Assembly (NCBI GenBank): GCA_035771165.1
Contig: JAWNZC010000100.1
Location: forward strand, 3,964,501-4,028,500
Source of the DNA: Paragorgia papillata
Lineage: Eukaryota; Cnidaria; Anthozoa; Scleralcyonacea; Coralliidae
Direction: 5' to 3'
Length of the DNA: 64,000 bases
Positions 11,523 to 22,149 of the stretch are shown here, one piece after another. A model generated the notes under the pieces. It saw only the letters and a program-made list of their open reading frames with translations, did not search any database and was not told where the DNA came from. A program made the position numbers and the translations under genes. Each line of letters begins with the position of its first letter. Positions within the stretch are counted from its first letter, which is position 1.

Positions 11523-12089
11523 ATGGAATACAATAATACTAGGGAGATTTCGCTGAATAATATAGTTGCCGTGATCGATATGGATGGATTTATAATCGGA
11601 AAAAGCTTTTTTGCAAACAGAGCTTGGCGTCCTAAAAGTCGGGAAGACGAAGGTCCTTCGTTCCTCTTTGACTTCAACATCTGGTGGAGTGAACTTGACG
11701 ATCGAGATCGGTAGAGCTGTCTTTTTGAAAAAAAGAATATTCACAAACTCCGTATGGGTGTACTATTAGGCACTAAAGCTATTCAAATAGATAACCTCCA
11801 GAATATCGTAGCCGAGTTTTATCGCCAAGTTCGAGTTAATAAAGAGTCGATAGTAGCGTACAAGGGCGGGCGTTTTGAGCACGACTTACTTTCTAAATTG
11901 AGAATTACATCCGTCAACTTAAAAAGTTTCGGCTGTCCAAAAGCTGAACATTTATTCGGTGCATTGACATGGCTGGATTCGTGTAGAAATCATCAGCCCA
12001 TTCTCTTCCTCAAATTGATTGTGTATACTAATTGTGATCAAGCTCTGAAGTTGATTGTGGGAGTCAATTTCAACGAATTAAATAACTAA
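11523..12089 (+). pseudogene. Exonuclease-like protein of a transposon-associated family, one in-frame TAG
   Basis: From ATG 11523 the frame reads NNIVAVIDMDGFIIGK and continues to a TAG at 11712-11714. The same frame then carries on from the next codon (SCLFEKKNIHKLRMGV, AYKGGRFEHDLLSKL, FGCPKAEHLFGALTWLDSC) to a stop at 12087-12089. I recall a family found in many invertebrate genomes with the same IDMDGF...AYKGG...ERDLL...VNLE.FGCPKA...WLETC layout. The spaced acidic residues suggest a DEDD-type nuclease fold. Both points are memory and inference. The usual C-terminal HCP..VEV block is missing, replaced by about 30 unrelated codons. A single TAG on an otherwise open 188-codon frame indicates recent inactivation, or readthrough. 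Confidence 0.5.
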
Positions 12090-12786
12090 TTCCTAACCCC
12101 CACCCCAACCCCAAACCACATTCCCCCGGAAACCCTAAACTTAACCACAACCCATCCTGCTCGTAAAAGAAAATATTTTCATCGGCTGCAAAACCATGTG
12201 AGTAATTTTGATTTGTTTTATTACTTGTTCCAACCTAATAACGAAGAACCTGCTTGACCTCGATCTGTGATTCTTGACCTGTAATTTTGTTGTATTTCGC
12301 ATTTTGTAATGTCGTGGGTATTTAAAATTGAATCGTTAACATTGGTAAGTTATTACAACGGATATTTTTACGAAGTACAGAAGATATCGAAGGTGATGAG
12401 CTCATTAAACGTTAGGGGAACTGCTGTACTTCGAAGACGAAATTTACTGACTTATCCGCCGGTTAATTAAAGCCTTTATTTTAGAATTTCTTAGTTGTTA
12501 AAACGTGCATGTTTAAAAGTTACATGTGGTTTACCATTCCTTTCCTATTGAAGGTATGTCAAGCGTAAACAATTTGTGTTTTAACCTTGTCAAGTGTATA
12601 AAATACTGTCATCTTGAAAATACTGAAATCTGCTAGGCGTTCTAAGCTTGCCTTAATTATCTAAGCAGTTGCCCTAAATGTTCGTGGAAAAATTTCATTT
12701 AGAACCACCACATGAAATAAATCTGAATGTGTAATTTCATGCCCGGTATTTGTATTACCGACGTTGTAAACACATATTATTATAAG
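12090..12786. other. Non-coding, with a C-rich patch
   Basis: 12095-12160 is a C-rich run (AACCCCCACCCCAACCCC, AACCCTAAACTTAACC) that could form G-quadruplexes on the minus strand. The rest shows no gene. Confidence 0.4.
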
Positions 12787-12941
12787 TAATACCATGACAT
12801 GAGGGAGATTAGTGATTAAATGTCCCCGAAAGCCGGGGGAGGTTTGTGGAAGTCCCGAGGGCGAAGCCCGAGAGACTTCCACAAACCTCCCGAGGCTGAG
12901 GGGACATTTAATCACTAATCTCCCGACATGTCGTGGTATTA
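12787..12941. mobile_element. Hairpin MITE
   Basis: Near-perfect palindrome: TAATACCATGACATG... at the left pairs with ...CATGTCGTGGTATTA at the right. Arms continue through GATTAGTGATTAAATGTCCCC and GGGAGGTTTGTGGAAGT. The centre is GCGAAGC. A further copy of the terminal word (TAATACCATGACA) follows at 12946. Non-autonomous fold-back element; no coding capacity. Confidence 0.7.
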
Positions 12942-13019
12942 GTTGTAATACCATGACAAGAGGGAAATCAGCCTAGTCCCGTCGTTTTAAAGCACAGTCG
13001 TATTTGATGAGACTGGTAT

Positions 13020-13394
13020 CTAGGTCTGACGTCACCGCTCAAGGTGCTCTCGTCCTGACAATTATTCCATGTAGTCATCTGATCCGTTGATTCAGCATGA
13101 ATATTGTCTTCGTCTTCAGATATCTCGCCTTCTGGTTCATCTTCTGTGACAGAGTTTTCGCTTTCTTATTCGTGTTCAGCAATAGAGTTTTTACTATGTT
13201 ACATGTTCAGAGTCCTTCTTTTCTTTGCGTGCTAGCAATGCATGCAAGCACTTGAGCGTTTTCGATAAGATTCTTATTACTCGTGCTACCTGCGGTAGAC
13301 CGACTCTAAGTTTTGGATCCCCTACTGTTTCTTCGGTGTTTTTGTAGGATTTGGGGGGGGGGGGGGGGGGTAAAAAATTGCAAAAATTGCGCAA
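13020..13394 (-). pseudogene. Remnant of an unrecognised acidic-tailed protein
   Basis: On the minus strand, after a polyG/polyC tract, the frame reads VGDPKLRVGLPQVARVIRI then KCLHALLARKEKKDSEH to a stop. A neighbouring frame continues with an acidic tail (TEDEPEGEISEDEDNI) interrupted by one TAA. The composition looks like a real, decayed protein rather than chance, but I do not recognise it. No start codon is visible before the homopolymer. Confidence 0.3.
13346..13370. repeat. Homopolymer G tract
   Basis: About twenty consecutive G bases. Other long G or C runs occur at 14826, 15759, 21727, 41419 and 48182, which suggests frequent slippage in this genome or assembly. Confidence 0.8.
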
Positions 13395-14821
13395 TACTTC
13401 CCATCAAGCTTTGCGAACCACCAGACCTGGTCTAACAACTACAAAACGCAAGAAATAAGAACCGAATAATGCCAAAAATATGTTGAACTATTTCCGTGTC
13501 TAGCCGTCTTGATATCACGTATGTGTCGCTTTACATTTGGAATTGGAAATTTGTGTTTCAAAACATGTTCAAATATTTTCTGTTTGATAGATTTAAAAAC
13601 ATTTTATATGAAAATGATCGCTTGAATCGGCCCAATCCAATACTCTAGGCTTTTTCTACTAAAAGTATTAAGATCCGTTTAATTATTTGGCTGCATTTAA
13701 AGAAACGAGCTAGCTTGTTTACCTCGCAACGACTTTATAGACCAAAGTACTTCATATAAGGCCATATATAGAAGACTTTGTTCGATTTGTCAAGAATTTA
13801 ATATGCTAGTCTTGATAAAGTGCGTACTGTACAGCTAGAAGTCGTAATTTTAATACTCGATAATCGACAATTACGTCGAACAGTTTCAGTGCGGTTCTTC
13901 ATGGCTTAGTGACTGCTTCTGAAAATGTTGTACTTTTTAACAAACACTTATGCGCCGGCTGTTCCGCACGTTTACTAGATGTGCACAGGCTACGCCAAGT
14001 TGCACAAATCAGTAGCCCGAGTGAACGTCTGAGCAGGCGTCTCGTAATTTTAAGTGCCGCAAGCTCTTTTACAAGCTAGAATATCTAACTCCGGTATATC
14101 AGAGATTTGGGCAACATAAGCAGATAATTATAAACAATATTCTAGAAAATCTACTATACTGGTATTAGCTATAGTTCCAAAGACCTCCATGCATGTTAAG
14201 GTGCCATGAGTTTTTAGCAAATTGTTTGGACGCTTTAGTTTAATCGATTGGTCAAAATATGTCAGTATTTGCCTGACACGTTGATAAGCTTGAGACGTTT
14301 CTTCTGTGCGGTCTATGACTTTACATGATTACGCTACTGTGAGACGATTTTTTAATACTAGCTCTGCGAGTTCCTGTAAAACTTGACCAAGTTACAGATT
14401 AAGAAATACGGCGCCTCTCTGAAGCAAACTTGTTTTCTTTCTTTTATAACAGTTCTGGGAGACCGCTAAGGTAGTTATATCATCTTTGTGAGGCGTGACT
14501 TTCTCCATGAGGTGTGCCGTAACGGTATAATCACTATAATGCATTTGGTAAATATTAAATGCACAATAGCAGATACATTTTACTTGTTCATACCCTGATT
14601 ACAGTAGTTTGCTCTCGTAAGCGGTCTCTCGCCGCTATAAAATTACGAGAGCAAAAACGTCTGGGACCAGGGTAACTTGTTCAGGGCTTGCCGACTGCAA
14701 AAGGTTGCGATGTTGTAACGACACAGATGTACATAAAAGTTGTAGAAAAGTAGTTGTTTTACAACAACATCTTCTTTAGAGGACGTCGTTGAAAGAATAA
14801 CGTAAATGCTACCAAAACTTT
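13395..14821. other. Non-coding stretch with one dispersed repeat
   Basis: No gene recognised. 13979-14044 (GCACAGGCTACGCCAAG ... AGGCGTCT) is repeated in the same orientation at 50768-50832 with a few differences, so it is a dispersed repeat. A small hairpin with CTCTCGTAA and TTACGAGAG arms lies at 14613-14655. Confidence 0.45.
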
Positions 14822-14839
14822 CCTAACCCCCCCCCCCCC

Positions 14840-14872
<33 letters not shown>
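14822..14872. repeat. Simple repeats (C)n(CA)n(TA)n
   Basis: Contiguous homopolymer C, then CA dinucleotides, then TA dinucleotides. The same C-then-CA arrangement recurs at 48180-48232. Confidence 0.85.
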
Positions 14873-14883
14873 TTAAAACATGA

Positions 14884-14958
14884 GTAGGAGCGGTTTATCA
14901 GAGTTAAAACACGAGCGCGTAGCGCGAGTGTTTTAGATCTGATAAAACGCGACTACGA
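14884..14958. mobile_element. Short hairpin MITE
   Basis: GTAGGAGCGGTTTATCAGA pairs with TCTGATAAAACGCGACTAC, and AAAACACGAGCGCG pairs with CGCGAGTGTTTT. About 75 bp, non-coding. Confidence 0.55.
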
Positions 14959-14999
14959 GTGTTTTGAATAGCTTCAAAAACGCCGACAATAGATTTGCT

Positions 15000-15167
15000 A
15001 ATTAGGATGACATTTTATATAAAATTTCACGTTCATTAGTATTCTTTATATAAAATTTCACGTTAGTTAATATTCATAGTAGTTTTATCAGGTATAAAAT
15101 ACTTGCACATGATCAAATACGTGCATATTAGTGGACAATTTGGTTCATGAATATTAATCAGTTTTTG

Positions 15168-15207
<40 letters not shown>
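15000..15207. repeat. Short tandem duplication and (TA)n microsatellite
   Basis: TTTATATAAAATTTCACGTT is present twice 36-37 bp apart (near 15012 and 15049). At about 15170-15205 there is an (AT)n run of roughly 36 bp. Confidence 0.7.
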
Positions 15208-15209
<2 letters not shown>

Positions 15210-15733
15210 GCGGAAGTAATTAATATCCAGCATGGCGTAACGCGTTGCGTAACGGCGTGGCAAATTAACGGATCAGTGTGTCGAACGGAAGCATTAGGTG
15301 ACTTAGACGTCACGTGATCTCAATTCTTTTATAATAACTGGTATTGGGATTATATTTCTATCAAACGGATAGTGGTGAATAGTTAAGTAAAGTTTCAAAA
15401 TATCATTTTCAAAACTTGGCATTGTCTTAAAGAAAATATCCATATTGTAGTTCATCACTTGACCAAAATAACAATTTCTTGCATGTTCAAAATCTTCTTC
15501 AAAAGCAAATTTTACAATCAAACCTCAAGAAACATGTAGAGGCGGTTTGATATCGAGCATGCCAATTTTTAGCAGAAGTGAATAAAATTTTAGCAAATGA
15601 AGTTTAGCATGATCAAAATATATTTTATTTTTGGCCGCTATGTTGGATGTCACATGAATTTGCCATCCAACGTGTGAAATGTTATAACTCCTGCTAAAAC
15701 TTGACATGAAGAACATCAAACCAACTCGTTGCA
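15208..15733. other. Non-coding stretch
   Basis: Short open frames on the minus strand have no recognisable similarity. Nothing else seen. Confidence 0.4.
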
Positions 15734-16222
15734 CAGGGGCCGCGGAAGCACCTGAAAAGGGGGGGGGGGGGGAGGGGGCACCGCCCAAAAGGGGAACTTT
15801 GGTTATTTTCAAAATAATTGTGTAATTTAAAACGTTACACGGTTGTAACTTCAATTTGATCACCACCATTTTGTTTTTAACATAATTTCTTGGTCAGCGG
15901 CATTTCTTTTAGAAATAGTATACCTCAAGTAGCGCCAATGTGCTGGAAAGTTACATTATATCATAATTTATAAATAACTATTTTACGTCACCCCTCGGGC
16001 AACGGCACAGTCACTCTTTCTACAGCAAATAGCAATGTCATACTTCTACGAAAAGGGTACATTAATTATTCCCAGTATAGGCATTATGCCGCGGTAAACC
16101 TTAACCGCCACATGCCACATTTATTAAAAGGGCATTTTCATTTCAGAAAAAGGGCACAGTTTCCAATTTTGAAAAAAGTGGGGGGCATCCGCCCCCAGTG
16201 CTCCTCGGTTCCGCGGTCTCTG
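15734..16222. mobile_element. hAT-like non-autonomous transposon
   Basis: Ends are CAGGGGCCGCGGAA and, inverted, CAGAGACCGCGGAA. The element is flanked by 8-bp duplications TCGTTGCA (15726-15733) and TCGTTACA (16223-16230), differing at one base. CAG-initial TIRs with 8-bp duplications are the hAT signature. It holds a G-run and no transposase. Confidence 0.7.
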
Positions 16223-16230
16223 TCGTTACA

Positions 16231-16709
16231 TGTTTCTTTCAAGTTGAGTGCAAAATTTGCTTTTGAAGATGATTTTTTACAAGCATGAAATTTTTGTTTT
16301 AGTCACGTGACCAGAAACACATGTAACGGCGATCAAGATAATGGAAGTTTTGAGAATAAAAATTACGAAATTTTACTTAAAATACCACCCTATATCCGTT
16401 TTGTAGAGTTATAATTCTATACCTGCTGTTTTAAAAAGATTGAAATCACGTGACCCCTTAGTGCAAGTCGCCTATTGTGCGCATGAAATAGGGTATATAA
16501 ACTCGGTGATTTCATATAATCATTACGATGTTAGGTCTACATCTGATTGCGTCTCTCTGGCTAAGTATGTTGGATAAATCTATTATTCTTTTTAGAGACT
16601 TTAGAGAAGGAATGGAAAGTTTTCTGAAAGCGACATTTTAGAAGAGACATGAATACTCGACGATCTAGAATACGTACTCACAACCGACCATCGCCTCCCC
16701 TGCACTCAA
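16231..16709. other. Non-coding, upstream of LINE fragment
   Basis: A TATA-like GTATATAAACTCGG lies at 16493 and an ATG frame starts at 16649. The first ~20 codons of that frame have no LINE similarity, so this is probably the pre-insertion target DNA. Confidence 0.35.
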
Positions 16710-17516
16710 TTAATGCTGTAAACGAGTGTATTGAAACGTCACAATCAATTAAAAATCTTGGTATCTGGCTAGATGATAGACTATCGATGAAAAAGCAAAT
16801 AAATATGATATGCAAATCGGCATTCTACCATCTAAAGAATATAGCAAGTATAAGGCGATTTCTATCACTACATCATTGTGAAATACTGATTCATGCATTT
16901 GTCACGAATAAATTGGACCACTGCAACTCTCTGTTAACTGGTCTGCCTAAATATCTTATTGAAAAACTACAATATGTACAAAATTCTGCCGCACGTCTAT
17001 TGACATACACACGAAAATATGATCACATCACTCCAGTGCTGAAAGAACTTCATTGGTTACCTGTTGCTGAAAGGATTGACTTTAAAATTTTACTGTTAAC
17101 TTTCAAGGCTATTAATAATATAGCTCCGAAGTACTTACAGGAACTTTTAATTCCATATGAAACAACTAGACCATTACGTTCTTCAAATAAACAACTCCTA
17201 GTCGTACCTAAATATAATATGAAATCATATGGTCTGCGAGCTTTTTCAGTTATTGCACCAACGCTTTGGAACAACCTCACAGAAGACATTAGATGTATTA
17301 CATCATTAGGCATTTTTAAGACAACAGTTAAGACATTTCTCTTTAATCGAGCTTTTGTTGATCCTTAGTTAATAATCTTTAACTTTACTTATTGTAATAG
17401 ATTCTAATATTTATATAATTTACTTAGGTCTTCTATTTATGTAAAGCGCTATTGGATACCTCTTAGAAATAGCGCTATATAAATGTATATTATTATTATT
17501 ATTATTATTATTATTA
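16710..17516 (+). mobile_element. 5'-truncated LINE, reverse transcriptase C-terminus and 3' tail
   Basis: The coding part to 17368 encodes the end of a jockey/CR1/L2-like reverse transcriptase. Visible blocks are KNLGIWLDDRLSMKKQI, LDHCNSLLTGLPK, LQYVQNSAARLL, LKELHWLPVAERIDFKIL and SYGLRAFSVIAPTLWNNLT. These belong to the thumb and C-terminal region of this LINE group; the upstream palm (YxDD) is absent. A roughly 95-bp 3' untranslated region follows, ending in AGCGCTATATAAATG and an (ATT)n tail (17490-17516), the typical 3' end of such LINEs. No stops in the retained frame, so a relatively young truncated insertion. A second, shorter copy of the same 3' end lies on the minus strand at 32116-32370. 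Confidence 0.85.
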
Positions 17517-18688
17517 CATGAAATCTCTGTTTGAAATAACTATGGAAAATAGGTACTAAAATTTGGAATGTTTTATTCTAATAATAAAATTTCTAAAATA
17601 CAATATATTTAAGAAAGCTAGGGCATTTTTTATAAATTAAACTTGATGATTGACTGATTAACTTTGTTTTTACCAAAAAGAAGCTTTCCTTCACATTTGG
17701 AAATAAGTTTGAGGAACTATACAAATAACAGAAATTCGTTACTCTATTAATGGCTCATTATGATAGCTGACATCATTGTAGATATTTTAAGCTGTTAATC
17801 TTTTTGGAAAAAAAACTTATAAAATGTCGTATAAGTTTTCGTTTACGTTAATAATATTTTTGTTAAAAAGATTTGAAAATTACCTTTAAGTTTTCAATAA
17901 AGTCGTTCTATTATAATATTTACAATATTGCTTCCTCCATCTCAGACTACTCGCTTGCCATGCTTTAATTAATATAACCGCAGAATAGTTCTTTGGGTTA
18001 CTTTTCGTTCTTTTCGATAGTGGTATAGAAGCAAATTTGAGGTATGCCACCCTCCTCCGGGCACTGCATAATTGGTTTCCCTGGGCTAGTTTATGCTCTG
18101 TGTTTGTGGGCTAGTGGGCTATAAAAAACACTTCAAAAAAGCAATTAAAATACGATTTTCATTTTCACTTACGATTATATTAGCCCTTACAAACAGCGCA
18201 AATACTTCTCAAATACTTGGCGACTCTTATCGACTCTGTGGCGATTGTGTCAAATATCTGGCGAGGGCTGTCCAGTATGACATAAATGCGGTTCAAGACA
18301 AGCAAGCAATCATATCAAGCAAGTAACACGCTGGCAACATGGCTGATCTACGTCAGCGGTAGTCACAAAAATGGCATCGCCTCAGCCATCTACGATCCTA
18401 CAGTTCTTAATTAGTTCAAACAGCAAAGAGAAAAGAATCCGATTTTTAACCAAATCATAAATCAACCAAAACATTTTCAGTCGCCGTAAACATTGCCGTA
18501 TTTGAAGTTTTTCTTTCTGTAAATGCAATTTTATATGATATAAATATGGAATACAATTTGATACTATGATTTTTTTTATTTTAATTTTTCAATTTTAGTA
18601 ATAACCGCTCAGGAACCAATCAGATTGCAGAGAAATCGCGTTAGGTGTTGCATTTACGTATTTTCAGCAATTTCTTTCCTGAATTGAG
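17517..18688. other. Non-coding stretch
   Basis: No gene recognised. A + frame near 18093-18326 has no recognisable similarity. Confidence 0.4.
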
Positions 18689-18712
18689 CTAAACAATTTG
18701 CAATTGATTTAC

Positions 18713-18970
18713 CTGCTCCGCTATTACATAGGACATCTCGGCATCTAAGAAGTGCAAACAATTGTATTTCGCCCATCCTCGATGCCTGCAACTGGCCAAG
18801 TACTGCTCGCTTCCTGTACAATCAACGCAATTTAGCTGTATTTCTCCACTACAATCTGGAACTTCCCAACCTCGAAGAGCTGCTCTAGCTCGAGGAAAGA
18901 ATTTAATAATCTTGCAAAATGCTACATTTACGACAACTTCAACGAGCTTAAATGCGACTTTAACTTGTTG
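18713..18970 (-). CDS. SRCR-domain exon (scavenger receptor cysteine-rich), partial
   Basis: The minus strand encodes EVVVNVAFCKIIKF, FPRARAALRG, then GEIQLNCVDCTGSEQYLASC and HRGWAKYNCLHFLDAEMSYV. This fits the SRCR pattern: xVxCRxLGF...AxxxxxFG...IxLxxVxCxGxExxLxxCxHxGWxxxNCxHxEDAxVxC. Six cysteines are visible. SRCR domains occur in secreted and cell-surface receptors and are greatly expanded in invertebrates. At the 3' end GAGCAG|GTAAAT at 18713/18712 is a good splice donor, so this looks like an internal exon. The initial WGxVC strand and last cysteine would lie in other exons, which I could not find. It may be an isolated or dead exon. Confidence 0.55.
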
Positions 18971-18989
18971 GAAACATTTAAGTGACATT

Positions 18990-19462
18990 TAAGGCTATTG
19001 TTGTTATTTCTGTTGGAACATGTGGAATATTATTAAGTTTCCCTAAGTAGTCAGTAAGGAATCAAATGTGTCATAGTTCATTTTTTAGCCATTTTAAATG
19101 ATTGGTGTTGACTAATCCTTCATCTGTATATAGTCGGTAGTTTTTAAATGGAATGAATTGTAGGATTTAATCTTAAAGTTTATACAGGCAAAATCCACAA
19201 TCTTTGAGGTTGATTGGTCATCTTTGTCATTGCTGTACTGTACATGAATGGTACACTGTTTTTTATCCTTTGAAGGTTTATAATCTGCAATGATATGCAG
19301 ACTTATCTATATGCAGACTGTTTGCACAGAGCATTTATTGTAATATGAGACATTCAACCATAGGCAGAGCCATCACCGTTTGACAAGCACAGTATTTTGG
19401 TTTCGACATGACTTTAGTTGCGACGAACATGCACAGAACATCCAGTTTAATCAAGTGAAATT
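18990..19462. other. Non-coding stretch
   Basis: Nothing recognised. Confidence 0.4.
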
Positions 19463-19665
19463 TGCCTTTCGCTTCGATTACATAAAGCTCCCTGGCAAGT
19501 CAAGGGATTGCCGATAACACTCTGGCTATCTCCTCGTCTTTCGCTTCAATTACATAATTAAAGCTCTGTCACGAGTCAAGAGATTGTCGATGACGCGTGG
19601 GCCGTCCCCTCGCCTTTCGCTTCGACTTGAAGTCCCATAGCCATGAGAGTCAAGAGATCGTTACT
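19463..19665. repeat. Three diverged tandem units of about 75 bp
   Basis: Units begin CCTTTCGCTTCGATTACAT (19463), TCTTTCGCTTCAATTACAT (19538) and CCTTTCGCTTCGACTTGAA (19614). Each later contains AGTCAAGRGATYG. Non-coding minisatellite-like block. Confidence 0.6.
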
Positions 19666-21130
19666 GGTTAAAGTACCACAGAAGCTAACCATTTTTGTTC
19701 ACTGCGAAACGACCTTGTCTGAATACAAGCAAGGCCAAAATGAAAGTGAAATTCAATCTGAAAATAACGCATTACCTATATGGACATTGGAATAGCCTTT
19801 ACGGGGGTCAAATTAAGTTTGGCATTTGGTGGCAAAGGCCCGAAGTTCGAAGAATATCCGGACCAAACTGTAGACCTAAACTACGTAGACGAAAGTCAGA
19901 GAACGAGAAACTACAGAGCATTATAACAGAGACTCGGAGTATCATAACAGTGTATTTAATGTATTTAAACAAAGACAAATACGCTGCGCTTTATACATGA
20001 CAGGTTGACTCATGACACAACGTGGCAGAAATATCCTGAATGTCAGACATTTATTTTATATCCAGGCTCGTCTTCCGCCAACAGGCAATGAATCATTTCT
20101 CCTACACCATATTTAATACTCTAAGTCGACAAAATCCCTGTTTCGAGAAGATATATTATCGCTCGCTCCTTGGCTCCGCCATGTTTGTAATCGAAATTCC
20201 AGCCCGCGCGTGCGCCGTAGCATGTTAACTAAAAAACCCGGGGGACACATCTTATATTCGAGACATATGAAATATTCAAGATATCGAAATCAAACTGCAT
20301 TACAATTTGAAACGTAAAAATCCCATCGATAACTCACTTAACGGTCTGCCCTCATTGTCCAGAAACTTCATATTCACTTTTCCACTGACAATAGTAAATT
20401 GAAGTCCAAAATACTATGAAATAATAATGTCGCGATCCCCCCGGATGTTAACAATATCGGTCACTGACTATTTCGTGTGAATTTTCGCCACTCTTCACAA
20501 TACTGCAAAGTTTAAACTTTGCACTAAAAATTGTTAGACTCATGCAAAGCCTGTTTATATAGAGATAAGTTACTCGGTCAGTCAAGTTACTTGGCACATG
20601 CAGCATATGTGTTACCAGATTATTACATATACAGTTTTTCCTACCATAGTGTCTATATGAGAGACAAGAGCGTCTTCCCCTGCTGAAAGCTAAGAAGTTA
20701 CTTGGCTTCATTTGATTATGTATTTTTATATATATTTTAACACTGCACCCAGAAAAACCTGTGGTTATGTTCTTACTCATCGCAAAAAATGGGAGTTGGG
20801 TCTTTTGGGTTTTTTAGTTATTTTGTTGTTTTTTTTGTTTTTTTTAGGGCGGGTGGGGGGTGGTGTTAGGTTGTAGTTATTTATTAAAAATTATTTAATA
20901 TCTGAAAATATTATTATAGATTTAGGGTAGGGTAGGTTATTGTATTTTTTTTGTTTTTTTTAAATTTAAACTTTTCTGGGATTGAAGGCAAGGTGCAATA
21001 ATAATAAACAAAGGACACGAGGGGTTTGCATTAATGTATATCTAAACATTTACAATAGTCGCATAAAATAATATATGTATAATGTATTAATATAATGTAT
21101 GTTGTCCATAATTTATGATATCACAGTCAC
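19666..21130. other. Non-coding stretch
   Basis: Short open frames only. A CpG-rich patch at 20160-20225 (CCCGCGCGTGCGCC) contains ACATGGCGGAGCC on the minus strand, a start-codon-like context with no long frame after it. 20800-20960 is T/G-rich low complexity. Confidence 0.4.
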
Positions 21131-21232
21131 TTAACACTTTGAGGCCTGGATTTCTCCCTGTGCTGAATAAAATCGTCTGGCGTTAGCCAGAATAAAATAC
21201 CAAAGACTCGTCGTCAGGCTTGAAAGTGTTAA
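21131..21232. mobile_element. TTAA-flanked MITE, copy A
   Basis: TTAACACTTTGAGGCCTG at the left pairs with CAGGCTTGAAAGTGTTAA at the right. The core AATAAAATCGTCTGGCGTTA is shared, inverted, with the MITE at 61071-61171. TTAA ends suggest a piggyBac- or Kolobok-type source. Confidence 0.6.
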
Positions 21233-21559
21233 AATATTTTCATACAAGAGACTGAAGTTATGATTGGGTTTATCTCTATAAAAAATCCTTGAATAAGTAT
21301 ATATAAGTTTGAAGAAGTTTTAATAACATAATTTTTTTGTTCAATTTTTGGTTCATTATAATAGCTGACATCATTGTAGATATTTCAAGCTGATAATCTT
21401 TTTTGTAAAAAAATCTTTAAAAATCTTTAAAAAATAAGATATGTACATTACAGTCACTAGCGAAATTTTGATTAAGATAGTCAGTTATAAAGTAAATGGT
21501 TTGAACCCAGGAGTATTGTAACATGTCTGAGAAAGTTTCCCGTCTAGGTTAGAGTAGTC
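21233..21559. other. Non-coding stretch
   Basis: AT-rich. A word near 21352 (TTCATTATAATAGCTGACAT) is close to one at 17755, so part of this is a dispersed repeat. Nothing else recognised. Confidence 0.4.
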
Positions 21560-21991
21560 TTGAAAAAGACTGTTTGTGGTGGTAGTGACTGACGTTTCGA
21601 CAGCCTCAGCGGCGGTCATCTTCTATGTCACGATTGCGGTATGCGTGGAATCTGAGGTGGGCTTTGTCAGTGGAGGTGGGTGTTGTTTGTGGGTGGTGCT
21701 GTCAGTATTTGTTGGTCAGTGTTGGTGGGGGGGGGGGGGGGGGATTAAAAAAAAAATCTACTATTGTGTTTAGTTTGTCGGTGGTGTTCGGCAATGTGAT
21801 TAGTCCTGTCTCCGTTCTTTGCTGCCCGTTTGTGTTCAGCTAGTCTCGTTTTTAGGTTTCTGCCGGTTTCACCGATATACGTGGCCTGGCAGTCGGCGCA
21901 TTTAACCTTGCAAACTACACCTTGTCTGTCGTAAGGTTGTTCTTTGTCTTTAATGTTAGTCAGTACATTACGTAGAGTTGTAATTGGTCTG
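21560..21991 (-). mobile_element. Penelope-like element, 3' half with GIY-YIG endonuclease
   Basis: On the minus strand, an uninterrupted frame from 21991 to about 21757 reads TTLRNVLTNIKDKEQPYDRQ, GVVCKVKCADCQATYIGETG, then RNLKTRLAEHKRAAKNGDRT and NHIAEHHRQTKH. This is the GIY-YIG nuclease of Penelope-like elements, with the conserved Cys pair before YIGETGR, the catalytic Arg and AEH. It nicks DNA for target-primed reverse transcription. Downstream on the same strand (21620-21580) is GTCGAAACGTCAGTCAC in the layout seen at PLE ends. The frame is cut at 21983-21991, exactly where the upstream half at 47508 stops. The 3' untranslated region carries a G-run at 21727. Confidence 0.8.
21983..21991. 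repeat. Left 9-bp flank (target duplication) of the 25.5-kb insert
   Basis: ATTGGTCTG, identical to 47508-47516. Depending on where the element ends are drawn, the true duplication is between 5 and 9 bp. Confidence 0.75.
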
Positions 21992-21993
21992 TT

Positions 21994-22069
21994 AGCCTGC
22001 GTGCAGACTTCACCCGTTTCCGTTCCCCGAAGGGTAAAGTCTGCGCAACGGAGCCCGAAAGCTTGTTAT
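21994..22069 (+). repeat. Left terminal inverted repeat of the 25.5-kb insert
   Basis: Starts AGCCTGCGTGCAGACTTCAC and ends AAAGCTTGTTAT. It contains its own inverted pair (GCAGACTT ... AAGTCTGC), so each TIR can itself form a hairpin. Confidence 0.8.
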
Positions 22070-22149
22070 GCTGACTTAGTATTTCGCAACGCTATCCAGG
22101 CAAAACTTCCGGTTCGTTGGCGGCCATTTTTTATCGCCTAAAGGCCGGC

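Noticed and set aside
11712..11714. TAG as a recoded codon
   Set aside because: No recoding signal visible, and the frame's C-terminus is also replaced; ordinary pseudogene decay is simpler.
12095..12160. Interstitial telomere repeats
   Set aside because: Only isolated AACCCTAA words amid irregular C-rich sequence; no tandem TTAGGG-type array.
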